This document shows positions 54,091 through 62,618 of a DNA stretch of 64,000 nucleotides, piece by piece. The position numbers and the translations under genes were made by a program. This DNA is from WM-3-3 sp041660045 (GTDB lineage Bacteria > Pseudomonadota > Gammaproteobacteria > Methylococcales > Methylomonadaceae): contig JBAZXA010000002.1 of NCBI GenBank assembly GCA_041660045.1, forward strand, positions 186,001-250,000, given 5' to 3'. A model generated the notes under the pieces. It had not been told where the DNA came from and did not search any database. It saw only the letters and a program-made list of their open reading frames with translations. How positions within the stretch are numbered: the stretch's first letter is position 1; each line of letters starts with the position of its first letter.

Positions 54091-57000
54091 TTAATTATCT
54101 AGATTTAAGGTGTAATCTAGATTGTACAGTTGGTGTATTTTGTCACTGCTAACGGGCTGACTAAATAAATAGCCTTGGATTATATCGCAGCCCAAACCTT
54201 GCATGAAAATAGCTTGATCTTTTGATTCAACACCTTCTGCAACTACCATATAACCCAATGCATCAGATAAACTTATAATGGTGCCCAATAATAAAGCCGT
54301 TTGAGTGTTGGTAAATAAATCATCGACAAATACTTTATCTACTTTTAAATAATCCAGTGGTATTTGCTTTAAGGAGGCTAGGCAAGAATAGCCGGTACCA
54401 AAATCATCCAAAGCTATTTTGATGCCCAATTTCCTTAATTGGTTAAAAACCTGCAAAGAACCTTCTGTTTGTAAAGCGCTCTCAGTTATTTCCAGTTCTA
54501 AACAATGAGAAGGGATTCCCGTTTCTTGCAATAATTCCTGGATTGTTGCTAACAGCGCGGGATCGTGGAAATGTGGTGGTGCAATATTGACAGCCACTTG
54601 CAAAAAAGGTAGCCCTTCCTGACGCCATTGTAATATCTGCCAGCAGGCAGTTTGCAATGCCCAAATGCCAAGCTCTTTAATCAACCCCATAGATTCGATT
54701 ATAGGGATAAAATTATTCGGCGGAATTATGCCTTTTTCTGGGTGTTGCCAACGGACTAAGGCTTCCATAGCTATCATATGTCCAGTCTGCAAGGAGATCT
54801 GCGGTTGGTAGTGTAGAACAAATTGGTTTAAGCTAAAGGCATCACGCAGCATTTGTTCTGTACCCAAACGGGTTTGGTTTGACATTTCCTCAGAATAGAA
54901 CACATAGCGTTGTTTCCCGCCATGTTTAGCCGAATACATGGCAGCATCCGCGGCTTTCATTAACTCGATCTCATTCGCTCCGTCACGCGGGTAAAATGCA
55001 ATACCGATACTAATTCGGGGGTCAATCCGATGCTGGTTCAACTGTAGTGTGGCGGTCACTCTATGGAGACAGCGGTTGGCAATTTCACTGGCCTTTTCTT
55101 TATCAGTAATACCATCCAGGATAATACAAAATTCATCACCACCTAGCCGTGCGGCAAAATCCCTATCCCGAAGCACTTGTTTAAAGCGATTGGCGATTTC
55201 CTTAAGAAAGGCGTCGCCGACATCATGGCCAAAGCCATCATTAATGTTTTTAAAGTCATCCAGGTCAATATACATAAACGCAAATTGGCCATTATGCTGA
55301 TTGGCTAAACGGATGAAATCATCCATGCGCTGATGATACGAAGCCCGGCTGGGCAAACCAGTCAGGCTGTCGAAATAAGCTAATTGATGCATTTGCCATT
55401 CGGCTTGTTTCTTTTGGGTAATATCCTGCACTGTGCCTGTGATGACCCCCTGTGGGCTATCAGTGACCACTTCGACTTCTTGACGCACGAAGAGAGACGC
55501 GGTGGTCTTGGTCTGTAAGCGGTACTCGACAGCCCCATTGCTTAAATTGGTAATAGTATTGCGGACTAAATCCCTATCATCTGGATGGATCAAGTTAATG
55601 TAAGCGTCTAATGTCTGGTTAAATGCTGGAAGAGTTATCCCGCACAAATCGGCTAAAAACTCTGAAACCAGGAATTGGTTAAGGCTAGGATTCCATGTCC
55701 AATAACCTAACCGGGCGATGCGCTGGGCCGCACTCAACTGAATTTTATTTGTCCTGAGTTCGGCAGTGCTTCTGCTCGCCCGGAGAATAAAGCCTAAGTG
55801 ATGGCTTAATAGGGAATAGTTTAATGGTTTTATCATAAAATCATTGGCACCTGCCTGAAAAGCAAGTCTGATGGAATCCGTATCATCTAAACCGGTCGTC
55901 ATAATTATAGGCACATCTGCCATGTTGACGGCACGTCTCATTAATCGGCAGGTTTCAAAACCATCCAGTCCCTTCATAACGGCATCTAACAACACTAGAT
56001 CGGGTATGGTTTGTTTTATTTTTTCAAGTGCCTGATCACCACTGGTAGCCTCATCAATCTGAAAACCTGATGAGTAGAGGGCTTTGCGGGTGATTAAACG
56101 AAAGATTTCGTCATCATCTACCAGAAGTATACGTGTTGCAGGTTTTTCTGTCGGGGCGGTTAAACTGTCCTTTAAGGGGCTATGGGCGACGGCACTACCG
56201 ATTTCTTTAGACAAAGCCGCGAGGCTTTGCGGAAGTAGTGTTTCCAAGGCCATTAACAACGAGGGTACATCAGCCATATCACTATGTTTAGCAAGGTTTT
56301 CAATCGCTGCACAACAGTCTGATAAGGCTTCAGCACCCACATTAGCGCAAACGGACTTAAAGCTATGGGCTGCTTTATTTAATGCCGGATAGTCCTGGTT
56401 AGCAAAAGCGGCCTTTATGTCATTCAGGGTCTCCTGCGCGGATTGTAAAAACAGGTTGATGGCCATTTCTAACAAGCTCTCACCCGTATCGGTGCGTATT
56501 TGCCTTAGGTTATTCAGTGCCTCCGAGTTTAAGATTGCAGCATCCCTTTTGGCGGCGCCAGGAACTGAGCTTGTTTGCGGTTGCTTAATAGTATTTGTGA
56601 TTTCCTGTACGCCACTTTCATTTTGCTTTACTACCAGCCATTTATTGAGCATAGCTTGCAATTGTTTTTTATTGAAAGGCTTGCTTAAATAGCTGTCCAT
56701 ACCGGCTTTCAGGCATTGTGTATCCACTCCTTTTTGCACATCCGCCGTTAAAGCCACTATGGGTACCCTATGTTGTCCACATGAGGCAAGTTCGCGTTCA
56801 CGAATGGCCTGGGTAGCTTCAAAACCATCCATCTCCGGCATATGGCAATCCATTAGGATCAGGTCAAATTGTTTTGTGGCGCTAAGACTCACCGCTTCTA
56901 AGCCATTGACGGCTATTTCAACCTGGTAGCCCATATCTTGTAGCATATATTTGCCCACTTGCTGATTTACGGGTTGGTCTTCAGCCAGTAGGATGAGTCC

Positions 57001-58911
57001 ACCCTTGACAAGTATTGGGGTATTCGCAGTACTAGAGGCTATTGGGAGGTGTTGGCGGCATTGCCCCAATACTTCCAAGAGACAAGCCAATAGTTTTTGT
57101 TGAATGACCGGTTTAGTCAGAAAAAAACTGATGCATGAATCCTCCACGTTATCCGTGTTTTGCGTCAGATTGTCAGAGCTGAGCATGACCAAGGGTATGT
57201 TCGCTAAATGGGGATCCTTAAATAGGGTTTTTGCCAATGTTAAACCATCCATTTCCGGCATGTGCCAATCTAATAAAATTATCTCGTAGTGCTTATTTTG
57301 CAGTTGGGAGGCGGTTATATGATCTAATGCCTGGGCTCCGCTGTCTACGCAAACACAATTAGCGCCCCAATGGCTTAACTGGCCATACAAAATTTCCCGG
57401 TTGGTGGCATTATCATCGACCACTAATACATTTATGCCGTACAATTCACTGATATCCGCTTTTGAACAGCTCTGCTGGGCACTAGGTTCCAGCGCTATAC
57501 TAAAGTAAAAACGGGAGCCTTGTCCTAGCGTACTATCAACTTGCAAATGTCCACCCATCAAGGCAACTATTTGTTTCGAGATAGTCAATCCCAAACCAGT
57601 TCCCCCGTAGCGTCGCGTAATTGAACCGTCGGCTTGGGTAAAACTGTCAAAAATGGCTTGTTGTTGTTCGGCGGGGATACCAATTCCCGTATCGATCACT
57701 TCAAACAGTACTTGCATAGTCGTGTTGGGGCCACAGGGTAACCAGCCCGCCCTTAACTGAACTTCGCCACTTTGGGTGAATTTAATGGCATTACTCAATA
57801 AGTTTATTAACACCTGACGGAGCCGATCCTCGTCGCCATGAACAAAGGGATTGAAGTCGACGGGTAAATTCAGTACCAGCTCAATGTTTTTTATATTGCA
57901 TTGGGTGGCCACCATTTCGGCAGTTTGCTCCAACAACTCGCGTAAATTAAAGTCATGGTATGTCAATTCCAGCTTGTTCGCCTCGATCTTGGAAAAATCC
58001 AGGATATTATTGATTATGCCAAGTAATGTTTCGCCTGAGCGATAGGCGGTTTCGGCCAAATGTTTTTGATGGCTGTTCAAGTTGGTTTTGATTAACAACT
58101 CAGTCATGCCCAATACGCCATTCATTGGAGTGCGAATTTCATGGCTCATGGTAGCCAAAAATTGCGATTTGGCTTTACTGGCAACTTCCGCCCGTTCTTT
58201 TTCGCCGATTGCTGTTTTTGTTAGGTTGATATTTTTTTTGATTAAATAAGCCAGGACTACCATAAACAACAGGTTAATCACACCGACCGCAAAGCCTGTG
58301 TAGAGAGTGGTCACAGACGATTTTTGCGAATTTATCAGGGTGTTGACAAAATTATCATAACTGGTGGCGCGGAAATGACGGATATTCTGGCGCAAGTCAG
58401 TCAATGACTTGTTCATAGGCGTGGCCAGGCCTGACTTATCTTCGCCCTTATTCTCCAAGAGTGTCAATGAAGTATCTTTTGCCAACTCGAAATAGTGGGT
58501 AAAGTCAGCTCTAAGCGAGTTAATATCATCTTTCCTAAATTGATACAGCTTAGCTATATCTGCAAACGCATCGTCAGCCTGTTGATAAATCACCAGCGCA
58601 TCATCTAATTCTTGATGTTCTCCGGTCATTACCGACTGCATCAGAAGTTCATTGATATGGTCAAGCCGCACAATGTTGGCGTCGACTCGCTCAAGGACAG
58701 GGAAATACAAGTCTTTAATAGCAGCGAGTTGCTCGTTGTTTTTAATCGAAGAGTGTAGGCTGAAGATGATGGAAGTAAGGAATATTAAAATAGCGAAGCT
58801 TACCATTACGATAATTTTGCGCATGGGGTTTTTTATGGCTACTGATGGCACATCATTTTGGTTATTTTTAGCGCTCTCTTGATGTGTTGCTGATTTTCCA
58901 GCTGGTATCAT
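54091..58911 (-). CDS. Hybrid histidine kinase-phosphorelay fused to PAS-GGDEF-EAL
   Basis: A 1606-residue membrane protein. Order: TM1 (33-51), helical periplasmic sensor (52-201), TM2 (203-224), HisKA with His257 (SHEIRTPMNG), HATPase with DTGIGI and GTGLGLTIS (355-475), REC1 with Asp548, REC2 with Asp688, HPt with His849 (AAHSFKS), REC3 with Asp976, PAS (about 1060-1165), GGDEF with RLGGDEF (1255-1261) and EAL with EALVRW (1383-1388), DDFGTG (1502-1507) and AEGVE. A product-inhibition RxxD site (1248-1251) sits five residues before GGDEF. All key residues look intact, so it may both make and degrade c-di-GMP under phosphorelay control. It is downstream of a porin and a phosphate-binding-like gene. 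Confidence 0.95.
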   Translation of the reverse strand: MIPAGKSATHQESAKNNQNDVPSVAIKNPMRKIIVMVSFAILIFLTSIIFSLHSSIKNNEQLAAIKDLYFPVLERVDANIVRLDHINELLMQSVMTGEHQELDDALVIYQQADDAFADIAKLYQFRKDDINSLRADFTHYFELAKDTSLTLLENKGEDKSGLATPMNKSLTDLRQNIRHFRATSYDNFVNTLINSQKSSVTTLYTGFAVGVINLLFMVVLAYLIKKNINLTKTAIGEKERAEVASKAKSQFLATMSHEIRTPMNGVLGMTELLIKTNLNSHQKHLAETAYRSGETLLGIINNILDFSKIEANKLELTYHDFNLRELLEQTAEMVATQCNIKNIELVLNLPVDFNPFVHGDEDRLRQVLINLLSNAIKFTQSGEVQLRAGWLPCGPNTTMQVLFEVIDTGIGIPAEQQQAIFDSFTQADGSITRRYGGTGLGLTISKQIVALMGGHLQVDSTLGQGSRFYFSIALEPSAQQSCSKADISELYGINVLVVDDNATNREILYGQLSHWGANCVCVDSGAQALDHITASQLQNKHYEIILLDWHMPEMDGLTLAKTLFKDPHLANIPLVMLSSDNLTQNTDNVEDSCISFFLTKPVIQQKLLACLLEVLGQCRQHLPIASSTANTPILVKGGLILLAEDQPVNQQVGKYMLQDMGYQVEIAVNGLEAVSLSATKQFDLILMDCHMPEMDGFEATQAIRERELASCGQHRVPIVALTADVQKGVDTQCLKAGMDSYLSKPFNKKQLQAMLNKWLVVKQNESGVQEITNTIKQPQTSSVPGAAKRDAAILNSEALNNLRQIRTDTGESLLEMAINLFLQSAQETLNDIKAAFANQDYPALNKAAHSFKSVCANVGAEALSDCCAAIENLAKHSDMADVPSLLMALETLLPQSLAALSKEIGSAVAHSPLKDSLTAPTEKPATRILLVDDDEIFRLITRKALYSSGFQIDEATSGDQALEKIKQTIPDLVLLDAVMKGLDGFETCRLMRRAVNMADVPIIMTTGLDDTDSIRLAFQAGANDFMIKPLNYSLLSHHLGFILRASRSTAELRTNKIQLSAAQRIARLGYWTWNPSLNQFLVSEFLADLCGITLPAFNQTLDAYINLIHPDDRDLVRNTITNLSNGAVEYRLQTKTTASLFVRQEVEVVTDSPQGVITGTVQDITQKKQAEWQMHQLAYFDSLTGLPSRASYHQRMDDFIRLANQHNGQFAFMYIDLDDFKNINDGFGHDVGDAFLKEIANRFKQVLRDRDFAARLGGDEFCIILDGITDKEKASEIANRCLHRVTATLQLNQHRIDPRISIGIAFYPRDGANEIELMKAADAAMYSAKHGGKQRYVFYSEEMSNQTRLGTEQMLRDAFSLNQFVLHYQPQISLQTGHMIAMEALVRWQHPEKGIIPPNNFIPIIESMGLIKELGIWALQTACWQILQWRQEGLPFLQVAVNIAPPHFHDPALLATIQELLQETGIPSHCLELEITESALQTEGSLQVFNQLRKLGIKIALDDFGTGYSCLASLKQIPLDYLKVDKVFVDDLFTNTQTALLLGTIISLSDALGYMVVAEGVESKDQAIFMQGLGCDIIQGYLFSQPVSSDKIHQLYNLDYTLNLDN

Positions 58912-58989
58912 ATCTCGGCCTACTTGTTTAACTATTTTATTTATTAAAGTAAACGATAAAGGAAGGGCGCTGTATTTATAAGCTCATGA

Positions 58990-59415
58990 TCATTGCGGGG
59001 CAAAGACTATCTTGACAGTGCGGTTAACTGCCGATTTTTCCAGATACCCGATCATATAGGGGTTAGTGGCAATGATTTTCAGTACCTCGTCATTGTTAGC
59101 CACTTCCCGTGGGGGATTGCCCATCCCAGAAAAAACTATTCTAGCCCAATAAGCATTGAGCTGAGCAGTTGATTTTTCTGTCACTAACCTGTGAAATTCA
59201 TTATAAGCTTCTTGACCCTCGCTTTGTTCTATCGGTATAGCCTGATTGCCATCAGGAAAGGTAGGGGTTTTGCCGAGAAAGATTGCGGTGACAGTATTTT
59301 TACTTAGATTAGAGACGTTGGATTTGGCACTCATAACCACCACAACGTCCCCTTGGATGGAAGACGCTGTCAAAACTAATGCGACAAAAAGAAAAAAGGG
59401 CATGATTCTAGTCAT
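58990..59415 (-). CDS. Small periplasmic phosphate-binding-protein-like (PBP) domain protein
   Basis: A 141-residue secreted protein. ATG 59415 is chosen over one 21 bp upstream, since AAGG lies 8 bases before it and it starts the signal peptide (residues 1-20, ending SIQG). The mature part resembles half of a PstS-like binding fold: VVVMSAKSNVSNLSKNTV, AIFLGKTPTFPDGNQ, EFHRLVTEKSTAQLNAYW and ATNPYMIGYL. It could present a ligand to the periplasmic sensor part of the adjacent hybrid kinase. It starts 11 bp before the porin stop region ends, so coupling is likely. Confidence 0.8.
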   Translation of the reverse strand: MTRIMPFFLFVALVLTASSIQGDVVVVMSAKSNVSNLSKNTVTAIFLGKTPTFPDGNQAIPIEQSEGQEAYNEFHRLVTEKSTAQLNAYWARIVFSGMGNPPREVANNDEVLKIIATNPYMIGYLEKSAVNRTVKIVFAPQ

Positions 59416-59425
59416 GGCGCCAACC

Positions 59426-60703
59426 TTAAAATGCAAAGTCTAACGTGACGCTGAACAGATCGACCTGCGTCGGACTATTACCAAATCCAGCTTGTTGATT
59501 AACAAACAAGCCATCGCCAGTGCCAGCCAGGCCATTTTTGGTGGAAGTTTGTATATGATCCCACTGGGCTTTTAAGGCGAATTTCGACATGAAGTCATAC
59601 CGCATTCCAAGGCTAATAGTATTCTGATCCATGGCATTGCCGCCTTGCAGAAGACCTGTTGCTATTTGATTGACGGCTGCCCCTAAACCTAAGTTAAAAA
59701 CATTATTCGTATCGCCATTAAAAGTAACAGGGGAGTCATTGTGGTAGCTAGAATAAGTTATATAAGGGGTGAACTTGTTAATTCGCGCGCCGCCGCTGAT
59801 ATACCAGGTTGTTACATCTGAAATTACTTTAGTTTTGGCGAAGCGTTTACCGAACTCGCCGAGCACGAAATAATTGCCATTGTCCCAGTTGGCGCCAACT
59901 GAACTGAATATTACGTTTTTGCGGGTCGTGTTGAATGCGTTATATTGCGCACAGGCAATTGGGTCTAAACCAGTATTGCAGATAATGTTTAAACCTGACT
60001 GCGCCTGAGTTAGGGAGGGTGAAAAAAGGGTTATATCACCTTGGCCAAAGCCGGCGCGTAAGGTTAAATCGCTATACGTACCGGTTAGGTTAATCCCGAG
60101 TATGTTGTCGGCTTTAAATGAATTGCCGACGCCAGGCGTTTTTAGATCAGTGACGCCGAAATAAGGCTGTACTAGCCAAGACAAATCACCAATGCTTGGT
60201 CGCCAGAGTAGATCTACGCCTTCCATACGGTCAATGGCCGCCGTGGTATAGAATTCAACCGGTGGACGTACCCAAGGATTAGAGTAGTTAACATCCAGGT
60301 AATCGGAAAGCATATAAATAGCTGGTCGTATCCGGCCAGCTCGTATATGCAATTCAGGCAGGATCTTGAATTTAACATAAGCCCATTCCAGTATAGGGTC
60401 AAATGACTTATTGTATTGTTGCCTGGATAAACCCTGAACGGCAAAGCTCAAACGATCCGTCGCCTGATAATCCAGTTGCAGCCCTAGCTTGCTGTCAACT
60501 ACCAAGCTGGTGTCGTTAGTCCGACCGACTCCGGATGCTTGGACATTACTGTTGGCGACAAAGTCGGCGCCATTGTTACTGCTGTTAACCAAACCTGCGG
60601 TGCCAAATCCCTTGATAGTAAAGCCATGACCGAGGTCGATTGCTTGGCTATTGGAGAAAACAAAAAAGCAGAGCACAACAAATAAGGCGTTGATAGTCTT
60701 CAT
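59426..60703 (-). CDS. Outer-membrane porin-like protein
   Basis: A 425-residue protein with signal peptide (about 1-21, ending NSQA) and beta-barrel character throughout: alternating aromatic residues, DSKLGLQLDYQATDRLSFAVQG, and terminal strand DLFSVTLDFAF ending in phenylalanine, the BAM recognition signal. The opening GHGFTIKGFGTAGLVNSS is common in porins of the OprP/gram-negative porin type. It is first in a probable operon with the PBP-like protein, the hybrid kinase and the HDOD protein, so uptake and sensing of one ligand may be linked. The solute is unknown. Confidence 0.8.
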   Translation of the reverse strand: MKTINALFVVLCFFVFSNSQAIDLGHGFTIKGFGTAGLVNSSNNGADFVANSNVQASGVGRTNDTSLVVDSKLGLQLDYQATDRLSFAVQGLSRQQYNKSFDPILEWAYVKFKILPELHIRAGRIRPAIYMLSDYLDVNYSNPWVRPPVEFYTTAAIDRMEGVDLLWRPSIGDLSWLVQPYFGVTDLKTPGVGNSFKADNILGINLTGTYSDLTLRAGFGQGDITLFSPSLTQAQSGLNIICNTGLDPIACAQYNAFNTTRKNVIFSSVGANWDNGNYFVLGEFGKRFAKTKVISDVTTWYISGGARINKFTPYITYSSYHNDSPVTFNGDTNNVFNLGLGAAVNQIATGLLQGGNAMDQNTISLGMRYDFMSKFALKAQWDHIQTSTKNGLAGTGDGLFVNQQAGFGNSPTQVDLFSVTLDFAF

Positions 60704-61079
60704 AAGACTTTCCGCTCGGTGGACTTAATTAACAGGATTTTCATATTTGATACATATCCGATTACGATACAACTATTTGTTAAGTTAATCAGTGGTTATA
60801 GGTTTTTTAAGGATAGATGGTTAAATTTTTATTACCAATGAAGTAGTTATTTTTTAATTCAGTTTTAGTGCCTAGGCTAAATAGACTTATAGTTTAGTCC
60901 TGAGTATTAATAGTCCTGGTCATGAAGTCGTTATTTGACGAAGGCAGCCAAGGCCTACAGCGGTAAGCGTATTTTACGCACTGAACATTCTTGTCTGATT
61001 TTGAAACAGCCTTTAGCGAGGGTCCCTTAGGTTTTCTGAGCAGTTTGGCAAAGATCTTAAGTGAAAACGGACGTTTCTC
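60704..61079. other. Upstream control region of the porin operon
   Basis: About 375 bp with no gene. The first part (60710-60900) is AT-rich and must carry the minus-strand promoter of the porin operon. I see no clear hexamers or strong hairpin. From about 61060 the second DUF559-like relic begins. Confidence 0.4.
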
Positions 61080-61159
61080 AGTTGCTTATCGAAATTGACG
61101 GCATTCAATATTATGAGCCGGAATATCTATTTGTTGATCTGTTACCTAATGGACAACTA
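61077..61159 (+). pseudogene. Second DUF559-like relic
   Basis: A short frame reads SQLLIEIDGIQYYEPEYL and continues FVDLLPNGQ, matching the IEIDG strand of DUF559 nucleases. The DNA is closely related to that at 51552-51600 (TTGCTTATCGAAATTG, and TATGAGCCGGAA), so both relics stem from one ancestor. Here the IDG is kept; in the other copy about a dozen bases are missing at this point. Confidence 0.5.
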
Positions 61160-61191
61160 AATCCCCCCTGCCCCCCTTTTTCAAAGGGGGG
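61160..61191. repeat. C/G-rich palindrome, left border of the 233 bp array
   Basis: AATCCCCCCTG then a 9 bp stem (CCCCCCTTT 61171-61179 with AAAGGGGGG 61183-61191). Same orientation as the copies in the 255 bp array. Confidence 0.75.
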
Positions 61192-61950
61192 TGGATTCTC
61201 CCAGCCATAAAGCCATCCAGAACACTAGCTTTGCTAGTTACGCCTTTTGAAATCGTGTTGCTACAAACTGGCCTAGTTTCTTCTGTAGTAATGGAATGGA
61301 TGCCCACACTTACTTAAATAGCATTAACAATTAAGGCAATGGTAATTTACTACTTTGCCAGTGACTCTTTATGAAGATGCTGTTCCGCAAACCTGTCCAG
61401 TTTCCTCGTCTTTTTAAAGGGGGGTGGATTCTCCCAGCCATAAAGCCATCCAGAACACTAGCTTTGCTAGTTACGCCTTTTGAAATCGTGTTGCTACAAA
61501 CTGGCCTAGTTTCTTCTGTAGTAATGGAATGGATGCCCACACTTACTTAAATAGCATTAACAATTAAGGCAATGGTAATTTACTACTTTGCCAGTGACTC
61601 TTTATGAAGATGCTGTTCCGCAAACCTGTCCAGTTTCCTCGTCTTTTTAAAGGGGGGTGGATTCTCCCAGCCATAAAGCCATCCAGAACACTAGCTTTGC
61701 TAGTTACGCCTTTTGAAATCGTGTTGCTACAAACTGGCCTAGTTTCTTCTGTAGTAATGGAATGGATGCCCACACTTACTTAAATAGCATTAACAATTAA
61801 GGCAATGGTAATTTACTACTTTGCCAGTGACTCTTTATGAAGATGCTGTTCCGCAAACCTGTCCAGTTTCCTCGTCTTTTTAAAGGGGGGTGGATTCTCC
61901 CAGCCATAAAGCCATCCAGTACACTAGCTTTGCTAGCTACTCATTTTGTA
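61191..61950. repeat. Tandem repeat, unit exactly 233 bp, three units plus a partial
   Basis: Units start at 61191, 61424, 61657 and 61890 (GTGGATTCTCCC), each exactly 233 bp after the last and almost identical; the fourth diverges after about 60 bp. Each junction holds half of the C/G-rich palindrome (AAAGGGGGG preceded by CTTTTT). Open frames of 69 codons recur on the minus strand in each unit, but they look incidental. Confidence 0.92.
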
Positions 61951-62014
61951 GAATTTTTGCTACAAACCAGTCCAATTTCCAACTTTTTCAATTGCTGTGG
62001 ATTCCGATGTAGTT

Positions 62015-62047
62015 CCCCCCTTTGAAAAAGGGGGGTTAGGGGGGGAT
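62015..62047. repeat. C/G-rich palindrome, inverted right border
   Basis: CCCCCCTTT (62015-62023) with AAAGGGGGG (62027-62035), then GGGGGGGATT. It is the reverse complement of the element at 61160-61191, so the 233 bp array is bracketed by inverted repeats. Confidence 0.75.
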
Positions 62048-62202
62048 TAAAAATACAATTGTTGATGATGGCTTAACCAATTTCCTATCAGAAATCCTTA
62101 GTTCGGTATTAGATTTCAAAATTTGCTAGTTTTTTTCTCTAAACTACCATTAACAACATCTAAATAATGTGTAAACTCTGATATTAAAAACTAAATTGCC
62201 TA

Positions 62203-62550
62203 ATGACTAAAAACACCTATCAAAAACCATCGCCGCAAACCCAAGAAGAAGCTATGAAGCTTGCTAAATCTATCCAGCGGCCAGCGCAAACCAAAGAGCA
62301 AACCAAATTGATAGCCCAAGGTATTCAACAAGGGATAGATTTATACAAAAAGCAGCAAAAGGAAAAAGCTAGGGAATTAAACAAACGGCTTAAAAAGACC
62401 ACTAAACCCATAAATACGGATATTGCTGCAGATGTTAATGAGCAAGAAACGATAATTATCTATCGCCAACATTGGCTGCCCTGGGTCTTGTTGGCCATGT
62501 CGTGGCTTGGGCTGGGCATTTATTATTTCCGCAATGCTATAAATGGCTGA
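62203..62550 (+). CDS. DUF2956 family protein
   Basis: A 115-residue protein. The N-terminal KPSPQTQEEAMKLAKSIQRP and QTKEQTKLIAQGIQQGIDLY segments match DUF2956, a small family of gammaproteobacteria. A highly basic helical stretch (KKQQKEKARELNKRLKK, about 49-65) is followed by a C-terminal membrane helix (about 92-110), so it is probably tail-anchored. The function is unknown. It stands alone and is convergent with the membrane protein gene to its right. Confidence 0.8.
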   Translation: MTKNTYQKPSPQTQEEAMKLAKSIQRPAQTKEQTKLIAQGIQQGIDLYKKQQKEKARELNKRLKKTTKPINTDIAADVNEQETIIIYRQHWLPWVLLAMSWLGLGIYYFRNAING

Positions 62551-62618
62551 ATTAGCTTAGCTATTATTGCCGGGACTAGCCAATCTGCGGTAACGGCAAT
62601 CGGTGTATCTACTAGTAG

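Noticed and set aside
61331..61773. Two identical 69-codon minus-strand frames
   Set aside because: They are products of the 233 bp tandem repeat and lack ribosome sites or family likeness.
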